Shown in pieces: positions 1-12,271 of a stretch of 64,000 nt of DNA; the first letter of the stretch is position 1, and the number at the start of each line of letters is the position of its first letter. Position numbers and translations under genes: made by a program. Source of the stretch: Limonium bicolor. Lineage: Eukaryota > Streptophyta > Magnoliopsida > Caryophyllales > Plumbaginaceae. The notes under the pieces were generated by a model. That model was not told where the DNA came from. It did not search any database and saw only the letters and a program-made list of their open reading frames with translations. The DNA lies in NCBI GenBank assembly GCA_023374045.1, contig CM041776.1:343913636-343977635 (forward strand). The letters are read 5' to 3'.

Positions 1-69
1 AACCACCTTAGGATAGCTAAAAAACGTCGAAGACATTTTTAGGGTTTGTAGTGGCGGGTATAGGGTGGA

Positions 70-165
70 CATACAAACATGTACATTCTCACATTTGAAC
101 ATGTACATCGTCACATTAAAACATGTACATTCTCACATTAAAATATGTACATACATCCTCACGGT
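70..165. repeat. Short tandem repeat, about 22-23 bp unit
   Basis: About four imperfect copies of a unit reading roughly aacatgtacattctcacatt lie head to tail. Any small open frame through them follows from the repeat and is not a gene. No function is inferred. Confidence 0.75.
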
Positions 166-883
166 AAAGTATAGAATGACTATATGTAATAATAATTTTT
201 TTCAAAGTTGTCAAAACATATCAATGCCTGATCTTATTTTGAAGAGTTTGAATTTAGATGAACAATGATATAATTGTTTTTCATTTTGAACTTATATATT
301 AAAGTTATAACAATTTAAAGTTTTTGTAATAAAAACAATAAAAAAATAAAAACTAAAAAAATGAAAAAAAAAAGCAAATCGATCGATTTGCGCATGAAAA
401 GAAAGAATGAAAAAAAAAATCAGAAAAAAGTAAATCCTTACTGCGCGTGCTCACTCTCCATCCGCATCTCTTTGTATGTAGCCATCCTGGCTACTGTGAC
501 ATGTAGTCAAGAATTCGCGTTTTGAAATAGCACTGGCATCCGGGTCAAAACATATACATATGAACTAACGCGTAAATATGAATAAAATAATGTATTAAAA
601 TAAATGTTCGCTAGTTATTTATAAAATAGAATATACTATATATATTATATGAAATTAATAATAATCGAGGTTAGGTGATGAAAAAGAAACGATCACATGT
701 CTCCAAATATTAATAGTTAAACTTGATTCTTACTAATTTATACACTATGATTATTTACTTTTACAAATAATTAGTTAGTGTGTACGTTATAATATAGTTA
801 CACATTGAACATATATAAGTTAAAGAATGGTTCGGTTTCCAGATTGTTCATGAATTTGCTGTTTTTAATTATGCTGTTATCGT
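166..883. other. AT-rich intergenic DNA, no gene seen
   Basis: This stretch has A runs near 350-420 and AT-rich sequence, and no open frame with recognisable protein similarity on either strand. It is the distal 5' flank of the first GLR gene. Confidence 0.6.
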
Positions 884-1636
884 TAGGGGTGTTAAAAAAA
901 ATCGTAACCGTCTAACTGATATTGAAACCGGGAAAACCGTATTGAAAATCCGGTTAATCGTACCAATTTTTCAGTTTTGGTTAACCGACCAATTAAGTAA
1001 GCCGGTTACAGTTACAGTTATCAGATTTAATCCAACCGGTTGACTAGATTAACAATTTAACTATTTATAAATTACAAAAATAGATTTAATTTCCTTTCTT
1101 CTTTTAAATTATAACCCTTATATTTTTTGTTAGATAAAATAAGTTTTGAATTAGAAGATATAGAAATCGATGAAGGTCGATTTTTTTATCATATAGTTAT
1201 TTTATAATTAATATTTTGTATCATTACTCTAAAATTTTCTATAAAACTTGTAGAAATGAATGAGCTCACAGTGAAGTTACTTATAATAACAATTGATGAG
1301 TCTCTCGACTTTTCTATTGATTGTGAAACTTAGTTGGTATTTGTTAACAATATTTAGTTGTTGTGAGTTATCGAAGAGAAACTAAGGTGGCTTGTTTTAA
1401 TAACAAAATTTATGATGTAACAGAAAATTTTATGATTTTAATTATAGGTTATAATCTAAAATAGTACATTTTTTTCTTTATCCGGTTTGCGGTTAACCGG
1501 AAATAGCCGAACCGAAACCAGCGGTTAACCGTTCCTAAATAAAACGGTTACAGTTATCAATATTGACTAACCGTCAAATGCGATTAACTGTTCCCGATTA
1601 ACCAAATAGCCGGTTAACCGGTTATAAACACCCCTA
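884..1636. mobile_element. hAT-like non-autonomous element (MITE), 753 bp
   Basis: The element begins taggggtgtt and ends with the inverse, aacaccccta, giving matching terminal inverted repeats. The flanking octamers are gttatcgt (876-883) and gttatagg (1637-1644), an imperfect 8 bp target-site duplication typical of the hAT superfamily. The subterminal parts are packed with AACCG, CGGTT and GGTTAACC motifs on both strands, and the middle is AT-rich and non-coding. It lies about 0.6-1.4 kb upstream of the GLR-a start codon. Confidence 0.8.
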
Positions 1637-1759
1637 GTTATAGGACTTGTTATGTTATAGTGGAAAGAAACTACTCTTTTTAATTTAAAATATAATTTAT
1701 TTCTAAAATGAGAATTAATTACATTTATAAATAACTGTTTTGATTTTAATATATCTTTT

Positions 1760-1831
1760 GTATATATATATATATATATTTTGCAAACTATCATGGACAT
1801 ATATTTTTTTTGCAAACTATCATGGACATAT
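1760..1831. repeat. TA microsatellite followed by a 24 bp direct repeat
   Basis: A run of alternating TA is followed by two exact copies of a 24-base block (1779-1802 and 1808-1831) whose core is gcaaactatcatggacatat, at a period of 29 bases. It looks like a local slippage duplication. Confidence 0.85.
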
Positions 1832-2085
1832 ACTTGTCTATATAACAAGTACTATTAACATGGGATAATCAATGAATTTTCCTTCACACTAAATACACTA
1901 CCTGAGTTTTATTTGTGTTATCTTGTTGCTGACGTATTGGACCTGGTCATCTGAGTTGACCTTTTCAAACTAGGTCATGTAATCTTGCAACTTCTGGTGA
2001 TAGACTGATCAGGATTGCAACAAAGATGGTGACAGCCGACGACTATCCGCCTTGATTCGTTCGTATGTCCGACCTTCAAGAAGCC

Positions 2086-2093
2086 TATATTTA
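2086..2093 (+). promoter_or_regulatory. Candidate TATA box of GLR-a
   Basis: The octamer TATATTTA, inside ccTATATTTAAGGG, lies about 150 bp upstream of the ATG. The GLR-b gene has the same octamer in almost the same context upstream of its ATG, which supports it as the shared core promoter element. TTGACC, a W-box-like core, occurs near 1955. The transcription start was inferred and not observed. Confidence 0.6.
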
Positions 2094-2243
2094 AGGGTCC
2101 CAGTGTTCAGCAATGACGCAGCCTGATTGTTGAATGAAAAAGTCATCGAGACGATAAAAGAAAAGAGAGAAGCACATACAGAAAAAGAAAGGAGATATCT
2201 CTATCCCATAAAAAAAAAAGAAAGAAAATAGCTGATTAGAGGA

Positions 2244-5200
2244 ATGATTATCAAACATAAAGATAATACCACGCGTTTGTTTAATAGAAGAACTGCTGCC
2301 GGTGGTAGCTATGGTGATGCATCGTCGACGCACTTCTGTAGCCGATTGCTCTGGGCACTGCTAGCAGTACTCTTATTGTTTAATCAAACATCAGTATTTG
2401 CATTTCACGACGAAGAAGTGAAAGTCGGTGTGGTGGTGAACACCGAGGCTGAGCTAGGGAAGATTGCGCTCGGTGCCATCAATATGTCACTGTCCGACTT
2501 CTACTCCACCGGCGGGGCTGGGGAAAAGTATAAGACCAGGCTTGTTCTTCATGTTCGTGATTCTCCAAACAATGATGTTGTTGCTTCTGCTGATGCTGGT
2601 TCGTATGATTTGTTTCCCCTTTCTTTTTTCTTTCTTTCTTGCTATAGCTCTAATTTATGCCTATATGCAGTCATAGCTTTGTTCATTAATTTCCCAAGTC
2701 ACCTCATTTGATGAATGTGGGGTTTCGGTTGTTTACATTATACACAAAGAATCCTTCAATCTAGCTGGTGATGTTGATTTTTATTTTTGGTTGACTTTTG
2801 ACTTTGACCAAGCATGCGGGGATTAATTGAAATGTAGTTCAAAGCCATAGTTAATGGTGTAAAATCGTACCTGACCGACAAAAAGATCATACTATCATAT
2901 ATTAGATCGATAATTTTGTTTGATATTCTCGTATATATTCTCATACATTAAATTGATAAATGTTATATAAAACTTCCACAGCTTTGGACCTCATTAATAA
3001 TGAGCAAGTGGTGGCTATTATTGGGCCAGAAACATCACAAGAAGCCGAATTCATCATTAATCTAGGAGATAAGGCCCAAGTACCCATAATCTCATACTCC
3101 GCCTCCAGTCCACACCTTTCTTCCATTGCTAACAACAACAACTACTTCATCCAAGCAACACAAAACGATTCAGCTCAAGTCCAAGCCATAACATCTATCA
3201 TACAAGCCTTTGGTTGGAGGCAAGTCATTCCTATCTATGTAAACGATGAGTTTGGAGGTGGAATTATCCCATTCCTAACAGACGCACTACAACAAAAGGG
3301 GATACAAATCCCTTACCGGAGCTTCATCACCTCATCTTCGACTGATGACCAGATTGAAGTTGAGCTCTATAGGCTCAAGTCAATGGAATCAAGGGTATTT
3401 ATAGTCCACATGGAATCATCTCTTGGGATCAGATTTTTTGCAAAGGCTAAAGAGATAGAGATGGTAGTTAATGACTATGTTTGGATTGTTACTAGCGGGA
3501 TTGGAAACGAGCTGGATGATTTGAGCGCAGTTGAACTGCGTAGCATGCAAGGAGTTATTGGGGTAAGGACTAATGTGAAAGATACTTGGAGAGTAAGAGA
3601 TTTTGAGAGTCGGTGGAAAAGCAAGTTCATGAAAGAACATCCAGGAGAGTTGAACTACCCCAAGATGAATGTGTATGGACTCTGGGCTTATGATGCAGTT
3701 GAAGCCTTGGCTAGAGTTGTGGAGAAAGTTGGGGGTGGTTCAAATATCACATTTCGTTTAACAAGTAATAATAGTGATCAACATAGCCTCTTTTTGTTGG
3801 AAAAGTCGCTTGCAGGTCCGAAGTTATTCGTGGAGTTGGGAAGAACAAAATTTGACGGTCTAAGTGGGAAATTCAAGCTGATTGATGGAATACTTGAATC
3901 ATCGACACTGGAGATTGTGAATGTGATTGGGAATGGAGAGAAAACCGTTGGATTTTGGACACCTTCGTATGGGCTTGCTAAGGAGTTGGATTCTAAATTA
4001 AACAAAAGAAGTTCAATCCTTAAAGAGAATCTAGGTTTCATTATATGGCCGGGGGATTCGACAAGCCCACCAAAAGGTTGGGTGCAACCTTTGAACAATC
4101 AGAAGAAATTAAAAGTTTTGGTTCCTGTGAAGTATGGGTTTACCCAATTCATTGGCGTTAGTACAAATCCAAGCACGAATGAAACCAAGATAGCTGGCTA
4201 CTGCATTGATATTTTTGATGCTGTTATGGAATCTCTTCCATATCCAGTATCCTATGAGTATGTTACGTATGGTAGCAAGCCCACTAAGTCATACGATGAG
4301 TTAATCACACAAGTATATCACCAGGTAATAATATTCTATACATGCATGCAATTGCAAGCTTTCAAATTATTACTATTATTCCAAGAGCTAAAGTTTACAA
4401 TCTAACTATATATTTAATGTTTTGGGGTTGTTTTGTGTTACAGAAAGCTGATATTCTAGTTGGAGATACCACCATAGTTGCAAATAGATCATTATATGTC
4501 GACTTCACTTTGCCATACACTGAATCAGGGGTGAACATGCTTGTACCCATCAAGGACAACAATGCCAGGAAAGCACTGATCTTTTTAAGGCCCTTGTCTT
4601 GGGATCTATGGGTTGCAACTTTTTGTTTCTTGGTCTTCATTGCATTTACAATATGGATTCTTGAGCACAGAATCAATCCACATTTTCGAGGTCTCCCTAG
4701 ACATCAAGCTGGCACAAGTCTATACTATTCCTTCTCAACAATGGTCTTCTCCAACAGTAAGTGTACATATATATCAAGTAACTAAATTAATTATCATATT
4801 CATACCAATATAGCTAACTTGTGCTACTTATTATATTTATGCTTGGATTGGATAGATCAACATGTCTACAGCAACTTGACACGAATAGTGGTCATTGTAT
4901 GGATATTCGTCGTTCTTATCCTTACACAAAGTTACACCGCCAGCTTCACTTCAATGCTTACAGTCGATCAACTTCAACCAACTGTCACTGACATAAAGGA
5001 GCTCATAAAGAATGAAAGAAATTACGTTGGCTACCAAGAAGGCTCCTTCATAAAGGACTTTTTACTGCAGATGAATTTTAAAGAGTCTCAACTTAAGTCT
5101 TACAAGACAGTAGAAGACCTTCACCAACTTCTTTCTAAAGGTTCTAATAATGGTGGGGTATCCGCTGCTTTTGATGAAATACCATATATAAAGATTTTCC

Positions 5201-5850
5201 TCGCTAGTTATTGCTCCAAGTACATGATTGTGCCACCCACCTACAAAAATGCTGGAATTGGCTTCGCTTTTTCCATAGGCTCTCCACTTGTCGATGATGT
5301 TTCTCGGGCAGTGCTAAATGTGACAGAAAGTGAGGTGATGACCAAAATAGAGAAACTTTGGATAGGTGACCTAGATGATTGCCCTAGCTCTTCAACCTCC
5401 ACAAATCCTTCATCGACAAGCCTAGGCCTTGAAAGCTTCTGGGTGCTATTCACTATTGCTGGATTTGTTGCCTTTTGTGCAATTGTCATATTTTTGGTCA
5501 TTTTTCTTCACCAACATCAACAAGTGTGGCTACACTCTGACCCAGATACATCTGTGTTAACTCGCATTAAAAAGTTAGTTGAAATATTTGACCAAAAAAA
5601 TATGGAATCTTATACCTTTAAAAAAGCCGAAGTACTAGTGCATGATCCCAATCAAGTTAATGCCTCTACTGCAAACAACACAAGGTGCCCGCCAAGCCCC
5701 TCAAGCTTCACAAATGCTTCAGAATTGTATTATGAAGCATACCCAGATCAGTCAACATTTCCCTCACCTTCTGTTCCCACCTCTTCGGCACATAAACTTC
5801 AACATGATGATGAAGTGGTTCTTGGGATACTAAATTCATGTGAATCATAA
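2244..5850 (+). CDS. Glutamate receptor-like channel (GLR), clade 2-like, intact
   Basis: Four exons: 2244-2598, 2982-4324, 4444-4756 and 4856-5850. All introns are GT-AG, the phases are 1, 0 and 1, and the frame closes at 1001 residues. The ATG is the only in-frame Met before a hydrophobic signal at residues 35-53, probably cleaved after VFA. Next come the amino-terminal ANF-receptor domain (about 60-430) and ligand-binding lobe S1 (about 470-610, with Arg581 in ANRS at the usual carboxylate-binding position). Then follow M1 (621-641), a pore loop in GTSLYYSFSTMVF (656-668), M3 with the SYTA gate motif at 696-699, lobe S2 (about 710-850), M4 (864-888) and a Ser/Pro-rich cytoplasmic tail. By family knowledge this is a tetrameric, amino-acid-gated cation channel of plasma or internal membranes. 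Clade 2 is inferred from SYTASFTSML-type M3 flanks; the exact ortholog is unknown. The N-terminal leader before the signal is unusually long (34 residues). Confidence 0.95.
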
Positions 5851-6070
5851 AGGGAACTTCCCTAGTATTATAGTTGTAACCCATACTTTATTAAATTCAA
5901 ATATTCATTTCAATTATGGATCCAAGACACTCGAGGTTGTCTAGGTTTCTGTATGTATTATTCAGCAAAAACTCTACATAGTGATGATAACATTGTAAAG
6001 CACCCCCTTGGATCATATAAGAAACATTATTATTTTGTACACTTATGTTATATTGTATAAAGGCTCATCT
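5851..6070 (+). other. GLR-a 3' untranslated region
   Basis: The sequence after the stop resembles the GLR-b 3' flank. Both contain taacattgtaaag followed by a paired block ending in aaaggctcat. At that point GLR-a has a tataaa hexamer near 6056 where GLR-b has a standard AATAAA. The transcript probably ends shortly after 6070. Confidence 0.55.
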
Positions 6071-6424
6071 GATATTGTATATCTTACAAGGGAAAAGGTG
6101 GAGAGCTAGATAATATCTACCATACCATTTTGATTTTCTTTCCTATATCCAATAGAATTGCAGGCATGCTCTATATGGAGAAGTGTCTTCAATAAGGGCG
6201 GTTCCTTGGTTGAAACTATCATTTTTTTGTAGACGTATATTAATACAGCATGAAAGGTAAGTTACAAACCTAACATCATTAAGGACTAACGAGAGTAAAA
6301 ACCAAACCAACCAAAAAACTAATCCTCCAAACCCACCATAGCTACTCACTAAAACAATCCCGCCGGTCCACTGAGGTTAACCAGGTCTTGTGGGATCATC
6401 TAAAGTGTGTTCTTAAGTTTAGTT
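6071..6424. other. Intergenic spacer, no gene seen
   Basis: I see no conserved protein or repeat boundary here. It is the last unique DNA downstream of GLR-a before the nest of LTR insertions begins. Confidence 0.5.
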
Positions 6425-7442
6425 TGTAACACCCCTAATTTACTAAGCCATAACATGATAACAAACTTACTCTCAAGTTATAAAGCAGAAGTATAAGTCT
6501 TATAGGGCGTTACCGACACATTCACAAACTTGCGAATGCTTAGGCTTAACTTACAATAAACAAATTTCTATTACATAGGTTATACTACCTAATACGTTAA
6601 CCTAGAAACCAAAAGAGAGTTTGAGTGATGGGATTCTAGCCCCAAAAGCCCACACTCTCGAATGTTTCCACAACTAAGGAGAAACTTCTTCATTTCCTAC
6701 ATCTATGGTCGTTTATCAATCATAGAGAAAAGGCCACAGGGCACAAGCCAAAAAGTCAGCAGAGTTGAGTAAAATCAAAGCTACCATCAGAAAAAAACAT
6801 AGTAAAGTAATTGATGGTATATACATAAGATTTACTTAACCAATAGTCCAAAAATTAACAATAAAGCATCCAAACCTGCACAAGTACATGTTAACCAATT
6901 CACATATCTTTCTTAGTCATCAATTTCTCCATTCCACACAAATCAGTTCAAGGGAAGAATCCAGATCAATTAGGTGATCCACCTTTTCCCAAACGCACTC
7001 CAGGCCCTGAAAGATGTGCATACCACCTATAGTACCTTTAAACTATAGTGTAGGAAACCATGAAGTGTCCCATGTAGCCCAAGGCATACCATGAGTCCAA
7101 TAATTCTTAAGGTGACAGTTACCGCCCAAGTTACATATATATGGCCATATTTCAACAATTCATTCTAATAATTTACTCATTAGATCCTGATTAATCGGAG
7201 TATAACAAGAATCAAAAGTTAAATCACTTAATAAAGTTTATATCATAATCTCTTAAGCACAAGGAACATAAATAATAATAAAAAACACTTAAGGCAAGGC
7301 TAAGATCAAATAACCTGTAAGGCACCCCCGGTAAGATCACACATCCACACATATTAGCTTAACAATTCAAACAACCACAAATCTTACCTTAAAACCAAGT
7401 CTTGAATAATCAAACAAACCATATATGTTTCAGTTTTTTATT
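6425..7442 (-). mobile_element. Truncated long LTR of a Ty3/gypsy element (L1)
   Basis: The fragment begins TGTAACACCCCTAATT, the terminus shared by several long LTRs in this window, which on the minus strand is the LTR 3' end (GGGTGTTACA). It also carries a weak form of the family module seen about 300 bases into the other copies (ccacagggcacaagcc, then gtcagcaga). It stops where a second LTR terminus begins at 7443, so it was probably split by that later insertion. The remainder was not located. Confidence 0.6.
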
Positions 7443-7657
7443 TGTAACACCCCTACTCCTAATCCCGTATAAAAATCATGTTTAGCATAATCAGATGAGT
7501 GAGTCGCAGCGGAAAAAAAAGCCAATCGTAATAAAACCCGGATGTTACTGCCATCACTCACCCATGTGAGTGATGAAGCGTCCAAATCCACAACATAACT
7601 AACCACTGTGATGACAGAGATAGAAACCATATACATAACCCCCTCCCATAATCAAAC
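7443..7657 (-). mobile_element. Short LTR end fragment (L2), nested in L1
   Basis: It begins TGTAACACCCCTACTCC and has the typical gcagcggaaa block about 65 bases in, as in the LTRs starting at 8168 and 55588. It breaks off at the CACTA terminus at 7658. Confidence 0.65.
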
Positions 7658-8167
7658 CACTACAAGAAAAACCAGATTTAGCTACCACTGTATATTAGTA
7701 GCTAAATCATCGGTTTTGGTAGCTAAACACAACAGGCTACCGCAATTTATGATTTAGTTACTGATATACAGTGGTAGCAAAGGTCCTAGTGGCTAAATTA
7801 AACATAGCTACCGTTTTGGAATGCGGTAGCCATTTCGCTTTGGCGTCGCTATTACTTTTCTGATAGCTAGATATTGCTGCCGTTTTAGAATGTAGTAGCC
7901 AAATGGCTACTAGTGTAACAGTAGCAACATGGCTTCGAGTATAACAGTTGCGAAATCGTTACTAGTACATCAGTAACAAAATCGATACTAGTGTAGCAGT
8001 AACAAAATCGCTACTACTTAAATAGTAGCGAAATCGACACTATTATGACAGTTGCAAAAAAGATACTTGTATAGCAATAACAAAGTCATTACTAAAATAT
8101 TGGTAGCAAAATGGCTACTATAAAAGTTGCTACTAGTATAGCAAAAATAAAATCGATATACTAGAAT
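7658..8167 (+). mobile_element. Left end of a CACTA (En/Spm) transposon
   Basis: The terminus CACTACAAGAAAAA matches the standard plant CACTA inverted repeat. It is followed by more than fifteen short subterminal repeats in both orientations built on GTAGCNAAA, GCTACT and GTTACTAG, the arrangement that binds the element's own regulatory protein in characterised CACTA families. The next LTR (8168) interrupts it. A CACTA transposase pseudogene in the same orientation occurs at 26168-40170, so this may be the left end of that element, but the right terminus was not found. Confidence 0.85.
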
Positions 8168-8930
8168 TGTAACACCCCAACTACTAACAACATACTTAAT
8201 AACACATTGCAGTGGAAATCACAACTCACAACATAGCTTAACTCCTTGGTGTTACACGCCGTTAGCCACCCACGTGGCTAACAAGGCTAACATACATACA
8301 TCGTACCGGTCTGATGGACTAAATTCCCGAACAACTACACATTAATCCCGTTCCATGACCAACATTCGTTACACATTTACAATACAACTGTACCGAGTAT
8401 TTACTAACTAACGCCGATACAATTTCGGTCTTACTACACCTACCATACATACACAATTCTTATGACTACCCCATACAACAACTACCCCGTCCTATTCTCG
8501 AACGGCTTTCAGTTCCTTGTACCTGAAACAGGAAAAGAAGAAAGGGTGGCCCCCCAGGGGCTCAGCACCTTTGCTGGTATGGTAATCCCGCAGCCCGCAT
8601 GCTACCGGGCCACGCACAACTAATTGTCGTCTTAGCATGCGGTTGATTTTATTTCGAACATGCACAAACTCACACATATCATGCTTATAAGCAAACATCC
8701 ATTAGTAGGGCACAAACACAAGGTTAGCACACACAACATAACAACACACTTCACTTTATAACATACATAACTTAATTTCTCTCTTCTTAGAGGACTTACA
8801 CTTTATTTAGGATGTGTCGGGGTAGTATAGGCCCGAGCACAACATACATACATTTCCTTTACTTGAGTGGCGGCCTCATATAGGACCGGTCACAACATAC
8901 ACAATTTCCCCTAGCTCCAATAGTGATGAG

Positions 8931-9156
8931 GTAGGTAAGCCTTGGTTAAGCTTGTGGGTGGTTGTAATTCAAGGAGGAAAGACAACCGTAACATAATAAA
9001 GAGGGAGTCGAAGCGAACTTGGGCATCGACACCCTACCAACATTAAACATGATTTTCCCCCTACCCGTTTGGAAGTTGGGTAGGTAAGCTTTGGCTAAGC
9101 TAATGGGAGGTCGGAATCCAATGAAGGAAAACAACCCTTAACATAACAGGATGGGA
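8931..9156. repeat. Internal duplication in LTR L3
   Basis: Two diverged copies of about 75 bp (8931-9006 and 9081-9156) both begin taggtaagc and continue through a ttggttaagct-like block to aacaac and cataa. The LTR at 55588 has one comparable copy near 56346. Confidence 0.6.
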
Positions 9157-9988
9157 GTTAATTCACATATATCTATTAACTCCCAAACAATACGTGCGAC
9201 CGGGACGACCGGATTCCTCACCATACATATCATATTTTTATTAGTTAGAGGTTCCCTTATGGAACTTAGCACACACATACACCTCATAGTGTTACTAACT
9301 CTGTTAGACACATAAGGGAAATCACATCCCTTTTCGACAACATGGATAACAGTATCCGATAACAACAACATACTACACAGGTCACATACACCACACATAG
9401 TCACAACATACACTAACGCACGGATAGCTGTAGTTAGAACGTTCCCATGGGTTGGGACGTTTATTTCGAATACCGATCTCTTATGTGAACCTAAGGTCAG
9501 TTAACTATTATATAACACATAATTAAGGTTAAGCGGTATCGGAATTAATTACGCCACAATAATGAATTACTATAAACTCGTTTCATGCTTTATCTTGCAA
9601 GGTGGCAAACACACAGAAAAACACATTGGCATACAAGCCGATGTAATCCGGTAGGACACAGGTTGCAAGAAAACCATACCTGTCACCGAAGGTGCACTCT
9701 AATGTGCCATCACATGTCCCTCGAAAATCTTTGAACAACTGGTAACATTATAACTATCTTTATTAACATCGGGGTAACATAATTATTTAACGACTAATGC
9801 GCCCATGATTAACCCCGTTCGGTAGTTTTATAACTTTACATTTTTATTACAACCTTTCACCACTCAGTTTACCATTATAACTCACTTAATATGTCCTTAA
9901 CAACTTTATAACATCCTTACTCATCAATCCCCATCATTGGGTATCATTTCCTACCCTTACACAAAATTTTTGCTCAAAATTACACTAT

Positions 9989-10370
9989 GTCCGAACTTGT
10001 GTCCAAGCTTCCGAAGTTCGGACGCAAGTCGAGCCTCAAATGGGTGAAAACTGACGAATGTCCGAACTTGTGTCTGAGCTTTGAAGTTCGGACACAAGCC
10101 GTGGCAAAGACCAAAGAAAAATTCCAACCGTCCGAACTTGTGTCCGAGCTTCAAAGTTCGGACACAAGTCGAGGCCAAATCTGAAGAAAATTTACAGGCG
10201 TCCGAACTTGTGTCCGGACATCGAAGGTCGGACACAAGTCGAAGCAAAATAGCCTGGGAAAATTTTTCAAGTGTCCGAACTTCCAAGTTCGGACACAACT
10301 CAAAACTCGGAAAATTTAGAAAACGACGGGGCATGTCCGAACTTCCAAGTCCGGACGGAAGTTCGGACGT
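9989..10370. repeat. Six-copy CpG-dyad tandem array in LTR L3
   Basis: Units start at 9989, 10060, 10130, 10200, 10273 and 10334, a period of about 70 bp. Each contains the arm GTCCGAACTT followed, after a short spacer, by its inverse AAGTTCGGAC, so each can form a hairpin or bind a dimer. Because the repeat is inverted, long open frames appear on both strands; they look like artefacts of the array. Similar but differently spelled arrays occupy the LTRs at 55588 and 59221. Confidence 0.9.
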
Positions 10371-12271
10371 GCCCAGAATTTCAGCAAACAGAGGCAAATT
10401 TCCACCTATAAGTGCACTTCCAAAACCTTACACTCCCTCCTTGTTTCACAACTTACAAACTACCATTCCTTTCCTTGAAATCCCAAATCATCAAGCACCA
10501 TTTTGCTATCATTCTTGCACTCTCTCTCAACACTAAACAACCCAAGTATACACCTAAATTCACTCCTCCATTAAACCATCATCAAACACTCTTTTTCCAT
10601 TATTTTTTTTGCCATAACCTCCCCTTAAACTTCACATCTCCATTTCATCAAAACACAACCTCTTCACTCCTAATCTAGCCACACCCTTACAAGGGTCCTA
10701 ACAACACATAACAAATCCTTAAATTCCATCAACAACAACTAAATCACCATAAACTCCATAACCACAATATCAATCACAAACTCACAACATTTGGCTCTTA
10801 AGGCCCTCAATTCAACTATTAATTCACAAACCTCTGCAACGCCAACTAAACACATTACAACACAGATTTTAATCCACAATTTGGGTTCATTAATTTGTTT
10901 ACCCATCCCAAACACTTAAACAATTTTAACAAGGTTTTAAGGTAGTTTTCTTACCTTAATTTCACAAGTCTCTCAAATTCTCCTCTTGCTCCTTATCTTC
11001 TCCAAAAATCGGTCAAGAGGGCATGGAGTTTCCAAACTCCATCCCAACATCCAAGAACACATAAACATACCCAATTAATTATCTAAACCCTTGGAATATC
11101 TTAATTCAATCAAAGGCTAGAACACAAGATTAGGGTTTACCTTTTTGAAGCTTTTAAGAGGGATTTTCACCCTTGAATCAAGAGGGGAACTCCTCCACCA
11201 TTGAAGGATCAATTTGGAGCTCAAGAACAAGGAGAAAACAAGGTATCGAAAATGGTGAAAAATCGATTACACCAAGAGGTGAAGGAAAAATGACTTTCTC
11301 TTGGAAATTTTTACCTTAGAAGAAAGAGGAGACTCCAAGCTCCACATTGGTGCCATTTTCTCTTCAAATGGGGAAAATCCTTGGAGGTCAACTTCTTCCT
11401 TTTGGAATTTTGAAAAGAGAGGATGATAGAGGATGATGAGAGGAAGAATAATATGTAATTTGTTTTTGATTTGGAGCTCAAATGGAGATTGAACATGGAG
11501 GGAAATGGAGGAAGCCATTGTTGGCTTGTGGAGGAGAACTCCATCGGCAGAGAGGGAGGAAGGGAATCGGCTGGGAGAGAAAAGAGAGAAAAGAGAGGAA
11601 AGAGAGGAAGAGAGAGAGGGAAAAAGAAAATAAAGGAGGAGAGAGATGGATGAGGGGTATTTGTGCCCTTTGTTATTTTGGCTCTCTCTTGACTTAATTA
11701 ATTAGGTAACTAGTCATGTGTGGGTGGGCTGTTTACATTAATAAAACCGGCCCACTGATATAACACGCTGGAGCGTTTTTCGTCTTTTAACAGAAAACGC
11801 TCGTTTATTTACCCGGTTTAGTACTATTCACTAACCGGGACCGTTTTCCGGAATTTCCTCATTCCTTAAATCTTAATGGTTAATAAACTCCCATTAATGT
11901 TTAATTATTGTTACACAATCAACTATTATTTTTACGGGGTCGTTTAACTGTTTAAGGTCACGTTTCCGGGTTTTCTCGAAGAACGCGTTTTAGACTCCGT
12001 TAGCGTTTTAACGCATTGTTTGGATCCGTTTTCTTCCGGAACTTTTCCCACACGTTCCTAGTGTGAAATCAAGGTATAAAAATATATTTATAACCCTAAT
12101 GAAGGTTATGTACCTCCTTAAATAATTAAATGCGTATTTTCACGTTTTGTGGCTTTTACGCATTTTCTTTTTCTTTTGGTTTTCATTTCTTCAACAATGG
12201 TCTTAAGGACTTAATTAGCCTTAGAAAATTATAATTACATAATTAATTAACACATTAAGGTTTGGGGTATT

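Noticed and set aside
3778..4098. Antisense frame of 106 codons inside GLR-a (and its counterpart in GLR-b)
   Set aside because: Shadow of a conserved coding exon on the opposite strand. No independent support.
9957..10536. Overlapping open frames of 146 and 151 codons on opposite strands
   Set aside because: They coincide with the inverted GTCCGAACTT/AAGTTCGGAC array, and repeats of this type keep frames open on both strands. The predicted peptides are repetitive and match no family I know.
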